Shown here: positions 52,980-64,000 of the stretch, in pieces | Numbering within the stretch: position 1 is the first letter of the stretch | How the letters are laid out: every line of letters begins with the position of its first letter | Origin: Heloderma charlesbogerti | Taxonomy: Eukaryota; Chordata; Lepidosauria; Squamata; Helodermatidae | DNA length: 64,000 nt | Reading direction: 5' to 3' | Assembly: GCA_026122225.1 (NCBI GenBank) | Contig: JANEZZ010002201.1 | Coordinates: 248,001-312,000, forward strand | Made by a program: the position numbers and the translations under genes | Notes under the pieces: model-generated | Told to the model about the DNA's origin: nothing | Seen by the model: only the letters and a program-made list of their open reading frames with translations | The model's database searches: none

Positions 52980-54690
52980 AAACAATCACAACAACACATA
53001 GGCTTCCCCACCCCCTTAAATTAGGCTGTTAGAATCCTTGATCTGTAATAACTCAGATGTAGATTTGAATTTGTATATGTAGGTCATACCGGTGGCTCAT
53101 GCAGTGCAGTAGGTAATTAGTTCCACCCCAAGCCATCATTTTGCAGTTGGCTCTGATTGGTGGATCTGGAGCTTCTAGTAAAAAAAACACAACACAGATT
53201 CCATAAGCCTGAAATCTGGTTACGCCTATTAGTGCATATCCGTGCTCACGGGTGCATGTGAACTCGCATACTTGTACCAAAATGAAGACGGAATCATAGG
53301 TATCCTTCCCAGTGATATTTATGTACACAGCAGATTATGTACCACACTCCAACAAAATTGGGGAAATAGTTTCTTCAAATGAGGAAAAGTAACACAAAAA
53401 CAACTATTAAAACAACCTTTATTTTATTGAATATTCATGAGCTTGGTTTTCACTAGATGGTTTGGGGGACACAGAATAAAGTACAGGAGGTTCTAGTTCA
53501 ATCCTAGAGAGTCTGTCCCAGTAGGAAAGACCATAGACTGCCCTGCTTGGCCCCCCTTTAATGCCTGCCTTGTTCATCCATAATGATGGCTATTTGATAA
53601 ATAAATAAGTTGTTCCACTTGTTTATCACACCATTGTGTTTTGTTTTTTAAACATAAAACACAATTCACCAAGAATATATTCTGTGCAAGCTTTATTGGA
53701 ACCTATGGGCATTATCCAAGAGCTCGTATTCATTATAATGGTGATTGTGCAATGTATGTTCCATGAAAACTGTACCCATAATATCTTATTCTGGTTTAAA
53801 TTTATCTGTCCTTAGTTCCAAACAACTTTAATGTATTGTGGCTTTTCTGCTTCACTAGATGTTATCGTACGTTCATAATGCACCTTGCATAATATCTCCA
53901 TTATGTCACGGAATATAATGTCTTTGAGGAAATTGATGTATTTTCATTCATTATGATTGAGGGTAAAAGGAAAACTTATAGTTATGAAATGTTAGTTTCA
54001 TTAATGTTTAATGTAGAATAAGTATAGCAGAAATTAATTTCACTACAGATTATAAAGCTAGAAACTTTACAATATTTAGCTCTACAATACAGAGTGTGCT
54101 GTCCCAGAACAGTCTATACTGTGAAAGAATCGTTCTGTTGCATTACTGACTACTCCAGTATACTTCAGGAGTTACACTGTCTTGTTTTAGAAGAAACCAA
54201 TGCAAACAGGAGAAAAACAAAGAAACCAATATTGTTGAAATAATGAATAACCCTGATTTTCTCCCCTTTGGCATCTTGCTATGTTCTTTGATCTTTTCTG
54301 TTCTGAGAATTCAAAAATCTGCCAAGAAAGAGCAACTGCTGCTGAAACACCAAAGCCCTATTTGTTCCACTTGAGAGATGAAAATGCATGTTTGTTTTTA
54401 CACAACAGAGAGGCAACATCAAAACACTAACTACTCAACTAACAAGTGACAGTTTTCTTTGCCAACTACTTTGATGGCGCAAAAACTGGATGGAGTTTTA
54501 CTTCTTCGGTTTGATTGGAGAACAGAAGCTATTGTTCTGTAAGCATAATGCTGATTCCAAGTGACAATAGTTGTTTGCAGTGCTTGATATCTGAGCAGTA
54601 CCCATGGATCATCTTGGTATTTAACTTAATTATTATATCTACTATGGAAAACTTGAAATTTAGTTGAACAGTTATGTAGTAGTGGCTCTT
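52980..54690. other. AT-rich repeat-poor interval
   Basis: No repeat family, long frame or RNA gene recognised from about 53340 to 54690. This is the longest stretch in the window where I see neither transposon structure nor coding signal. Confidence 0.4.
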
Positions 54691-54691
54691 T

Positions 54692-55100
54692 TTACATGTC
54701 ACAGTGGCAATTCCTGGGTTGTTTAACCCAGCAATTGCAGGGATTAGTGGAGGGCATGAAGAGAAGCATGCTTCATGGAGAGCATGAAGAATGATGAAAT
54801 GATCATAATTTCTGCTTTTATTAATATGAGAACCTGGAAACTCTGGGTTATGTATGAGTAAAATGACCCAGAGTTAACCCAACAATTGCCCATGTTGTTG
54901 GATTAACTCTGAGTTGTTTAACCCATAAATAACCCAGAGTTTCTGGGTTTTCACGTTACAACGTCTAGGTTTTTCATGGGGTGTTCCTGGGTTGTTAATG
55001 AAAAACAGATATGACAAGCCTGCGGTTCATGTGCTCTGCTTGTCCCTGTAATTCCTGGGTTAACACCCCCCCCCCAGCAATTATCACTGTGATGTGTGAA
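54692..55100. mobile_element. MITE with nested AACCCAG hairpins
   Basis: The ends ACATGTCACAGTGGCAATT and AATTATCACTGTGATGTGT are inverted complements. Inside, AAACTCTGGGTTAT (54837) pairs with ATAACCCAGAGTTT (54926). GGGTTGTTTAACCC recurs, and GAGTTAACCCAACAATTG mirrors GTTGTTGGATTAACTC. Confidence 0.65.
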
Positions 55101-57889
55101 CTGGGTCAATACGTTTAGTTGCAAATAGAGAATGGGGCCTACAGCTTGGGCAAGCAGTAGAAGGCTCTCATTAATGAAGACTAGATCAGCAAAATTACCA
55201 AAAGGTTATTCCATTCTGAGTCAGGGCAAGTACTGGCCAAAACGGTATGATGTTGTTAAACCCTCCCGCCAATGGAATACTTTTCATCAGTGGAATAGGG
55301 AGAGTGCATATCTTCCACCCTCTGCAGCCTCCAGTGCACCCTCAAAATAAGAGAGTTGAGGTTTACTCCGAAGTAGATTTGGGGAAGTGGGCTGCAAGGG
55401 GGAAGAAAGGAGAGGAAAATCCCACATTGTGTGAGCAGAAGTCTGTTCATGAGACATTAGATTTCATCCAGAAGGTGGATCTTTTTTGAAAACTTCTGTG
55501 CTGCTACTTTGAAGCTCTCGGTTATTGGTAAACTAGATACCTAGATTTCTTTTTATCAATATTAAAAAGTATGTACAAAATGAATAACTTCTTTTTATTA
55601 AAAAGTAACAGTTCTATCTGTATTTTTGAATATTTTCTCTTTGATTAACACACCATGAATATTACAATTGAATAGGAAGTTACTGTTCTATGGATAAATT
55701 GTTTTGTGGTTGTACATGATGAGGGGTCTTACAGCCCTGTCTGTGACTGACTACTCTTTCAGCAACTAGATGCAGAAAATTCTATAGCAAAATAGAGCAT
55801 GAGTGCCAGCTCTATTCTAGCGCAGATTTCCTGGAAAGAATAATAAGTATACAAAGGCAAGGTTTTAAAATTTAGAAAAATCCACCACACAAAACTAAAA
55901 ACCATCAAAGAATCAAAGAACAATCCAGCAAATACAGCATCTTACTGGATAAGTCTGATTCCACATTAATCAAGTCTCACTTTGGCTAGCTAAAGAACAA
56001 ACAATGCTGTGGCTTTAGTGTGTATATGTTTGTGTGAGAGAGAGATCCCTTATTTGCTCATATCTGCAAATAGGCCATACTGGTCTTTTCACTGTATATT
56101 TCTAGCAAACATAGCTCTTGCAATAGTGAAGCTTGATAAGGGTACACAAGATTCTTTTCTTGTATCAAAAAACACATTTGTGGTTAAGCATGCTGTGCTC
56201 AATAATAATGGCAAGTGGTTGGTATAGAAGGATCTGGTGAATAATATTGACCTCAATGTAATAATACAAATTAATTCAAAGTACTAGATGCTTCACAACA
56301 ATAATTCAATTTTCCAAACACTAACTCTTGGCAATTCCTGTAAATTAAACAACTGTGGCCCTCTTCAGCCCAAATGCTATTGGGACTCTTAATGCTCTGG
56401 AAAAATCTTCATTTCCTCCCTGAATCTCCTCAACCCTAACACATTAATGCAAACCTCTTATCTAGACTCACTACATAGGATGCTGTAATAAAAAAAAAGG
56501 GAGTAAGCCTCAGGTCAGAATACTTGGAATGCATCTCCACATAACAAAATGTGTTCCCAGATCAACTCAAACCTTTTTCTATAGATCACTGCCAGGGGCT
56601 CATGTAAAAACATATTTTTAAAATGCTCGTTGAGTTTCACAAATTGCAGAGGGAAGATTGATGCATGAAATTTATTGAGAGAGATGTAGCTATTCTAAAG
56701 CCACTTCCATATGTTCTGAGATTGCTCTGTAATCCTTTCCATCTATTCTTAAATTGTCTATATAATCACTATTGTATTGGATAAATCCTTTAAAATCTCA
56801 GATTCACAGGCAATATTTTGTGTACAAAGCCAAGAAACCTCATCACAAAAATGGTAGTTTCATAGGGCAGGTTGGATTTAACAGCTGAATCTTGAAAAGT
56901 ACAATCACATGTTTAATCTGTATTCAGAGCTCATGACAATCCCAGTTGAATGCCTGAGAGAAGGTATTTAATACACCAGCCTATGCTGACAATCACATTT
57001 AGGTGACTGTCAACATTCACATGAGAACACTGATGTCCACCGCATTTGCATTTAGCATGTGGGTGGGGCTTTGGGGAAGGAAGTTCAGAGGTTAAAAAAA
57101 GTATATATTTAATTTACATTTAATTGCCCTCACATAGGGTGTTCTGGTCATGACAAAGAGGTAACATTTCTAGATACCCTAAGAGCATCATCTTCTTGGT
57201 AGGGAAATGCTGGGAGTTGCAGGACTTTTTTCTGTCTAAACATGCATATTATTGACCCTTAAATTATTTGTGCCCTAGAACAGTTGGTCATGAAACTGAC
57301 CAGGGGGAAGAGATCCGGAACTTAATCCTAAATGGTGCCCAGGGCCTAGCGTGAGGTGTAAACATTCTTGAACCAATTGGAATAGTGACCACAGTGCTAT
57401 CAAAACCCTGCCCCCCAAAGATTGGATGCTGGAAAAAAAAGAGAGATAGATAAATATATTTGAGATCTGGATGTGATTTGGGGATTATTTTGTCAAGAAC
57501 AGTGCTATCAAATTTAATTTATATATATGTGGAAAATTTGCAAGGAAGTCCAACACAATCACACTTGACTTCAAAAGAGGAAATTTCTAAAAATGAGGGA
57601 CTGATGATCAACAAGTATAGTTTTTGATATAGCCATAACTTAACTGTAGTCTTGATATTCTTCAAGTTTGTGTACAACTTTGGTAGAAAAGTCACATGTG
57701 ATGCTGGGGACAGGGGGGTGTCAGGATGCTCACAGCAATAACAAACCCGAGCAACACAGTTCCTGATGGATGCTGATAAGGGGAAGACAAAACATTCTGC
57801 AATAGCTTGTACCAGTTCACAGTCACCACCAAAACACTCCTCCCTTCAGCCAGTGATCAAACAAGATCCATAGTTTCTCCCAACTGCAT
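55101..57889. other. Unassigned AT-rich interval
   Basis: No gene recognised. One arm of the palindromic MITE lies at 57194-57247. Poly-purine GAGAGAGAGA near 56035. Confidence 0.4.
57194..57247 (+). repeat. Palindromic fold-back MITE, copy 3 (one arm)
   Basis: GGAAATGCTGGGAGTTGCAG, then TTTCTGTCTAAACATGCAT matches the right arm of the other copies. Confidence 0.65.
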
Positions 57890-58870
57890 GTTATTCATGA
57901 GAACCCTGAACTGGGATGGGTGCAAATTCTAACTGAATTGTGTGTGATTGGAGCGATACTGCCATTAGATCCTGGTGTGGCAGACCTTCAGTTTCCTGAA
58001 GCGGACCATCCAAATGCCCCCCCCCCTCCACCATGAGTTCAAATCTCACGAGGAAATGGTCTGACCATGACAGTGGGGTTATTTGGACCCCTCCCAATTT
58101 TCAGACTACCCATCTCACAACTTGGAGCAAAAACCAAATCAAGGGTATGCCCTGCTTCACATGTTGGGCCGATGACATACTGAGACACCCCCATAGTTGT
58201 CATAGAGGCCATGAATGAGCTGGAACTCCAGAGATAGACTCAGCATGGAAGTTGGAGTCACCCAGAACCACTATCCTGGGTCCCTCCAACACCACACTTG
58301 AGACCAACTCTGCCAGCTTGGTCAGGGAGGTTGCTGGGCAGCAGGGTGGCTGGTGAACCAGTAGCATCCCCAATCTGTCTCTATGGCCCAACATCAGCTG
58401 CAACCCCTCAAGGCCTGCTCCAAGGTGGAGTGGTTTCCTGATGATAGAGGTGGGAGTTCTATAAATCACAGCTACTCCCCCACCCCCAGCCCTCCAGCTT
58501 ATGTTGGTGCTGCACGGAGTACCCAGATGGACAGAGCTGAGTCAGATCAACCCCACCCAGCTCACCCACCCAATTCTCAGTAATACATGCCAGATTGGCC
58601 TTCTCATCCACAATTAAATCGTGAATGAGTGTGTTCTCATTGCAGACCGACCTGGCATTAAATAGCAGCACTGCAAGACAGGATGGCCAGTGGATGAGCT
58701 ACCAAGTATATGAGAGCTAGAGGAATGGGGTAGAAGGGGATCAGTGTATAAACATCTGTAGCCCGTTCTACTTTGATGTCCCGACCCGCTCCTTCTGCCA
58801 TAATTCCTTCTGCCCCAAGTCACTGGAATAGTGGTACCCCCTCCATGGGTCCTGTGTCAGAATTTCCCCA
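57890..58870 (-). pseudogene. Old L2 LINE 5' fragment (5' UTR and endonuclease)
   Basis: Open fragments in successive order: LLFNARSVCNENTLIHDLIV and CITENWVGELGGVDLTQLCP (58459-58671), LVHQPPCCPATSL and IVVLGDSNFHAESISGVPA (58200-58469), then PLSWSDHFLVRFEL (57891-58097). These parallel the endonuclease of the 28-kb copy. Several frameshifts. Upstream 58680-58870 resembles the 5' UTR at 31146-31340. The RT half is absent. Confidence 0.82.
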
Positions 58871-60646
58871 GCACATCCTTGCCACCCAGAACTACCCAAC
58901 ACTCTCAACACCTACTCAAAATTCAATATACCCTCACCCATTCAACTCATACAGTCCACTCATCCAATCACTGCCAGCCAAACTAAGGCAATCACAAACT
59001 GTTATAACCAGACACTGGTCACATCTAAGACATCAGGCTTGCCAACCAACTGAGCAACATAGAGAACAAGTAAAGCACTTATTTCCTAACCATTCAACCT
59101 GCTTCCATTAGTTCATGCTTATTCCATCTCTCACACTTCTCCCCTTGGCTCTTGCCCAGAGGGAAACCTCACAGGTTCCCATCCTGGGCAGACGCAGCAG
59201 CTCTGGCACATGAAGCCCCTATCCCCTGGCTCTCACCCAGTGTGGACAAACAGAGAGACGTCAATCTAACTATCATCAGGTGATCCCTGCTGTCATTCAG
59301 GAGCACCCTGTTCACACACGACAGATATTCAATAAAGAAGCAGAAAGCAAACAAACCAAGGAAGAGAAAAAAAGGGGGGGCACCCTTGCCCTCATGGCAC
59401 CCTATTGGGGCGGCCCACCAAGGGTGGCCCGCCACCTCTTAGCAGGGCAGCTTAAATCTTCACAATGCCTGAAGGTCTCAGATGGCTCAGATATAGTGCT
59501 CTGTTCCGACTGCCTGGAAGTCTCTGGCAGGTAGTCTCACTCATTAATCAGCATCAAGGCTGACAGGAGGCAAAGTTACAGGGAGGTGGGGAGGGGGCAG
59601 TTGCAAGCAGCTGTAAAGGCGATGGAAAAGTCCTCTTTCCCCCAGTTCACTTCTCTCACTGGTCCAAAACTGCAGAGTGCCGGTCCCTATACAGGTAAAG
59701 GAACCAATGACCATATTAGGAAGAAAATGCGCACTTCTAAAATACCAGATTTCCCCCTCCTTTTGCAAGAGTCCAGGTTCCTCCAAAGGCCCAGTTGGTG
59801 TAAAAAGGTAGGCTTCTCCTAGTAGGCTTTTATGTTCACACTTGTATGCATTATTGTCTCCTCCCACCCTATAAGGCATTATGTTCAAATTTGTGTCCTT
59901 TTCCTCAGAGGAGCTCTAGGTGGCAGACAAAAACTCTGTGGTTAAGCTGTAAGGTAGTGAGTGGGGTAAGGTCACCCAGGGATCTAGCTACATGGCAATG
60001 TAGGGCTCTGAAGATTTAATATTAAATCTTTCTTGGGAGTTTAAAAAAACACATGAGTGTTCTTAAAACTATAAATCTGTGCAGTTCCGCTAGGGTTGCC
60101 ACCTCTCTGGGCTTGGCCTGGAGTCTCCAGGAATCAGTGTTAATCTCCAGGAGATTGTTGAAAGCAATCCTAGAGATTTTAGTAGTTTGGTATTGTGTTA
60201 AATATTGGGGTTGGAGAAGGAAATCTTCAGGCCTAGCTTCAGTCAGAGTTGGCATACCTATGCACTGGGGTCTTGGGAGGGTTCTGCTCTGTGTTGTCTT
60301 CGTATTCTTGCCTCACACCACCTCCAATATGGAGATTGTTTATTGTTCTGTGCTGATATTCAAAGGCTTTGAGTATGAGCACAGTAGTTTGAGTGCACAG
60401 TAGAAATGTGTCTGTATGTTATATTTGTTTTGTAGGAGAGACTTCATCTTTAGGAAATAAATAAATTGATATACAGTTTGGAGAATAAAAACAGTATTTA
60501 TATAATTGTAGATTATTATAATATAATAATAACAATGTATAATTACATATAAGTATTATATATAATTATTAATTGGTGTTTATAATTTAATACGTAATCC
60601 ACTGCAATTTAATAAGTAATCCACTGTAATTTAATAAGTATTAAGT
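58871..60646. other. Unassigned, partly possible L2 5' UTR
   Basis: No gene. The part up to about 59550 may still be L2 5' region (AATAAAGAAGCAGAA recalls 31390-31420). 60480-60646 is extremely AT-rich with repeated TTTAATAAGTAAT phrases. Confidence 0.3.
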
Positions 60647-60659
60647 AATTAAATTATTA
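60647..60659. repeat. Direct repeat AATTAAATTATTA, left
   Basis: Recurs at 62612-62624, with a 9-base core TAAATTATT also at 62238-62246 between the two BovB pieces. Confidence 0.8.
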
Positions 60660-62237
60660 AGAACTATACAGGAAAGATCTTAATGTCCCTGATAGCCATG
60701 ATAGTGCGGTCACTGAACTTGAGCCGGACATCCTAGAGAGTGAAGTCAAGTGGGCCTTAGGAAGCATTACTAACAACAAAGCTAGCAGAGATGACAGTCT
60801 TCCAGCTGAGCTATTTAAGATCCTAAAAGATGATGCTGTTAAAGTGCTGCACTCAATATGCCAACAAATTTGGAACACTCAACAATGGCCACAAGACTGG
60901 AAAAGGTCAGTTTACATTCCAGTTCCAAAGAAGGGCAATGCCAAAGAGTGTTCAATCCACCGTACAATTGCGCTCATTTCACATGCCAGCAAGGTGATGC
61001 TCAAAATCCTACAAGCTAGGCTTCAGCAGTATGTGAACCGAGAACTATCGGAAGTACAAGCCGGGTTTCGAAGAGGCAGAGGAACTAGAGATCAAATCGC
61101 CAACATTAGCTGGATCATGGAGAAAGCAAGAGAATTCCAGAAAAACGTCTATTTCTGCTTCATTGACTACGCTAAAGCCTTTGATTGTGTGCATCACAAC
61201 AAACTGTGGCAAATTCTTAAAAGAGATGGGAGTACCAGACCACCTTACCTGTCTCCTGAGAAACCTGTACGAGGGTCAAGAAGCAACAGTAAGAACCAGA
61301 CATGGAACAACCGATTGGTTCAAAATTGGGAAAGGAGTACGACAAGGCTGTATACTGTTGCCCTAATTATTTAACTTATATGCAGAGTACATCATGAGAA
61401 ACGCCGGGTTGGATGAATCACAGGTCGGAATTAAGATTGCCGGGAGAATTATCAACAACCTCAGATACGCAGACGACACCACCCTAATGGCAGAAAGTGA
61501 AGAGGATCTAAAAAGCCTCTTGTTGAGGGTGAAAGTGGAGAGTGCAAAAGCTGGTTTGAAACTCAACATTAAAAAAACAAAGATCATGGCATCTGGCCCC
61601 ATCACTTCCTGGCATATAGAAGGGGAAGAAATGGAAGCAGTGACTGATTTTATTTTCTTGGGCTCCAAGATCACCGCAGACGGTGACTGTAGCCATGAAA
61701 TTAAAAGACGCTTGCTCCTTGGGAGGAAAGCTATGGCAAACCTAGACAGTATAGTAAGAAGCAGAGACATCACCTTGCCGACAAAGGTTCGTATAATCCA
61801 AGCTATGGTTTTCCCAGTAGCAACGTATGGCTGTGAGAGCTGGACTCTAAGGAAGGCTGAGTGCCGAAGAATGGATGCTTTCGAACTGTGGTGCTGGAGA
61901 AGACTCTTACGAGTCCCCTGGACTGCAAGGAGGTCAAATCAGTCAATCCTAAAGGAAATCAATCCTGACTGCTCATTGGAAGGAAGGACAGATACTGAAG
62001 CTGAAGCTCAGATACTTTGGCCACCTAATGCGAAGAGAAAAGTCACTGGAAAAGACCCTGATGCTGGGAAAGATTGAAGGCAAAAGGAGAAGGGGACGGC
62101 AGGAGATGGCTAGATAGCATCACTGATGCAATGAATATGGACTTGAGCACACTCCGGGAGAGAGCAGAAGGCAGGAAGGCCTGGTGTGCTATGGTCCATG
62201 GGGTCACGAAGAGTCGGGAACGACTGAACAACAACAA
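60660..62237 (+). pseudogene. BovB 3' fragment with RT, plus orientation
   Basis: 5'-truncated at GAACTATACAGGAAAGATC. The RT frame is open at 60844-61374 (HSICQQIWNTQQWPQDWKRS; FCFIDYAKAFDCVHHNKLW), shifts by one base near 61218 and continues at 61394-62077 (GRIINNLRYADDTTLMAES; KITADGDCSHEIKRRLLLGR; GCESWTLRKAECRRMD). The 3' end is GGAACGACTGAACAACAACAA. Fewer defects than the other BovB copies over the shared part. Confidence 0.9.
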
Positions 62238-62247
62238 TAAATTATTT

Positions 62248-62610
62248 GTTGCTGTTGTTCAGTCGTGTCCAACTCTTCATGACCCCATGGACCATCGTAT
62301 GCCAGGCCTTCCTGTCCTGCACTCTCTCCCGGAGTGTGCTCAAGTTCATATTCATTGCATCGGTGATGCTATCTAGCCATCTCATCCTCTGTCGTCCTCG
62401 TCTCCTTTTGCCTTCAGTCTTTCCCAGCATCAGGGTCTTTTCCAGAGAGTTTTCTCTTCGCATTAGGTGGCCAAAATATTTCAGCTTCAGCTTCAGTATC
62501 TGTCCTTCCGATGAGCACTCAGGGTTGATTTCCTTTAGGATTGACTGATTTGACCTCCTTGCAGTCCAGGGGACTCGTAAGAGTCTTCTCCAGCACCACA
62601 GTTCGAAAGC
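62248..62610 (-). mobile_element. BovB 3' fragment, minus orientation
   Basis: The complement runs from GCTTTCGAACTGTGGTGCTG through LKLKYFGHLMRRENSLEK-type coding to AAGAGTTGGACACGACTGAA and an (AAC)n-like tail that faces the tail of the plus piece. 363 bases, strongly 5'-truncated. Confidence 0.9.
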
Positions 62611-62624
62611 AAATTAAATTATTA

Positions 62625-64000
62625 CTTATTACTTATTAAATGAGTAATTTAATAAGTAATTTCATTCACCATGACAAAAGTAGTTTAACTTGGGGAAATG
62701 GAGTATAGTGATATCAGGTTGGCTACATACTAAGTTCATGCAGACACTGTAGCTTTGAATCTTTTATGTAAGGGGCCGTCCCTTCATCATCTTTTTTTGG
62801 GTGGGGGGTTAACAGTACCAAAGGTATGTTATAGCTTGGCCTTGGAGTGCCTAACTTTGTTTTTCAAAAATGTAAATAAACAAGGGATAAGCATCAGAAC
62901 TAGTGTGATAATGAGGCAAAAAGTGTGTCATTTGCTAGAGGAGTGGCAGATTAATGCTTTTGAAAAATACATTTCCAGGGAAGGGCTTTTGTTTGGCATG
63001 CAATGTTTATCCCAGTATTTTCCAGGTGGGTCTCAGTGCTGCAGACTGCCCAGCAGAGCTGGCCTTTCCCTTATGCAAAGTGAGGCACTCACCTGAGGCG
63101 GCGCGCTGCAAGGAGCTGTAGATTGGGCCTGCCTCCATCTCCCTCCTGTCCCAAGCGCCTCCTTTGCGCTTTAACAGCACTTGGGGCTGTGGTGCTACTA
63201 ACTGCTCCTCCAAAAGGGAGGGAGGAAGGAGGGCTTGGAGGCGGAGCGAAAAACTGCCCCCCCCCATGCCTCTTTCCTCTGCTTCCAAAGCCCTGTTTAT
63301 GTCCTCTTTCTTCTAGTGCTGCTCGTGGAGGCAGAAGTGGCACAGGCTTTGCTTTTTTTGTAATGGCCTTTCTTGCTGTTTTTATCTCATTTTCTAGTTC
63401 CTTGCTGGTAGGAAGGAAACTCCAGGGGTCCTTAAGAGGTGTTACTTTAGTCTCTCTTTTAGGCCCCCCCCCGCCACTTTCTCCTAGCCATTGGGAGGCA
63501 TCTTTCCTGTGGTGTGTATGTTCCTCTAAGATGAAACAATCCTGGAAGTTGTGTTCCGCATATACTATTCAGTGGCAATTCGGAGTTTATGCTGAACAAT
63601 TTCCCCCTCCCCACTGGAAGCCCTGAAACTTGTGCAAACTTTGCGCTGAGGCTGAGGCAAGTCCATTGTACAGGAGCTCCAAGTATTCACTGAGAACTTA
63701 TGCTGTAGCGAACTCAGTCTTATACATATACACTCGGAAGTAAGACCCATTGAGTTTAATGGGACTCACTCTCAGGTAAGTGGCTGTAGGATTGCAGTCC
63801 TGAAGTCACAAAACAGTTGTTTTGTGAGAAAGGAGCTCAGGTTTCATGGGGGTGGGGGCAGTATTGACACAAAAGAGCATAAAAACAGAGAGCCCACTAG
63901 ATGCAAAATTATTTTATTTTAAAAATGGGGATATAAATCAAATAGTGGACCAGGGATTTGGCGCTTCTGGGGGAAACCTGAAACAAGTGGAAATGGTAGT
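62625..64000. other. Unassigned interval to the window end
   Basis: The 63040-63120 block (GCAAAGTGAGGCACTCACCT, GAGGCGGCG) resembles a widespread reptile repeat. 63730-63800 is a TAAGACCCATTGAGTTTAAT palindromic MITE fragment ending GTAGGATTGCAGTCC. The 167-codon plus frame at 63123-63626 is low-complexity Pro/Leu-rich with no domain. Confidence 0.35.

Noticed and set aside
60647..62624. Twin-primed (5'-inverted) single BovB insertion
   Set aside because: Twin priming leaves the tail at one edge. Here both tails meet in the middle and a third copy of the target 9-mer lies between them.

Overview
This window looks like intergenic or deep intronic DNA from a squamate reptile, more likely a lizard. 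The call rests on the repeat mixture. There are BovB (RTE-clade) LINEs with the squamate/ruminant-type 3' tail, L2-clade LINEs with an (AAATA)n tail, one CR1 3' end, tRNA-derived SINEs including Sauria-like ones with BovB-type tails, and many short non-autonomous DNA elements and fold-backs. I found no host exon, rRNA or tRNA gene, or CRISPR array. Every long open frame I could interpret belongs to a LINE. No species assignment is possible from the sequence alone.

Layout. 1-3.5 kb: a fold-back MITE, a solo LTR with a 5-bp target duplication, a tRNA-SINE, and a ~1.1-kb inverted structure with 5S rRNA-like sequence in both arms. 3.5-5.6 kb: a GC-rich hAT-like element carrying hairpins, then a 5'-truncated but open L2. 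8.7-9.1 kb: a hAT-like MITE. 10.6-14.2 kb: a full-length minus-strand BovB between 13-bp target duplications, itself interrupted by a second copy of the hairpin-bearing element. 14.6-23.7 kb: old L2 fragments and several MITEs. 24-27.7 kb: mostly unassigned sequence with a nearly identical 214-bp direct duplication. 27.8-32.1 kb: the best-preserved L2 (endonuclease plus RT, one in-frame stop), a SINE in its 5' region and a 111-bp tandem repeat upstream. 34-36.5 kb: a Sauria-type SINE, an LTR with a CTCF-like motif and more repeats. 37.7-40.8 kb: a second full-length but frameshifted BovB. 41-53 kb: a hAT MITE, an LTR-like block, a nested CR1, an inverted MITE pair and palindromic MITEs. 53-58 kb: AT-rich and repeat-poor apart from one MITE. 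57.9-59 kb: an L2 5' fragment. 60.6-62.6 kb: two BovB 3' pieces tail-to-tail.

Functionally the window records mobile-element activity. L2 and BovB encode endonuclease plus reverse transcriptase, and the SINEs borrow their 3' ends. The hAT-like MITEs would need a transposase supplied from elsewhere. Relative ages can be read from nesting: the hairpin element lies inside BovB, a SINE inside L2, CR1 inside a fold-back MITE, and a MITE inside an old L2. The most unusual structures are the hairpin array at 12754-13120 with its relative at 3743-3853, the 5S-like fold-back at about 2060-3190, and the tail-to-tail BovB pair. Element names come from recalled family features, not a database search, and boundaries without a stated target duplication are approximate.
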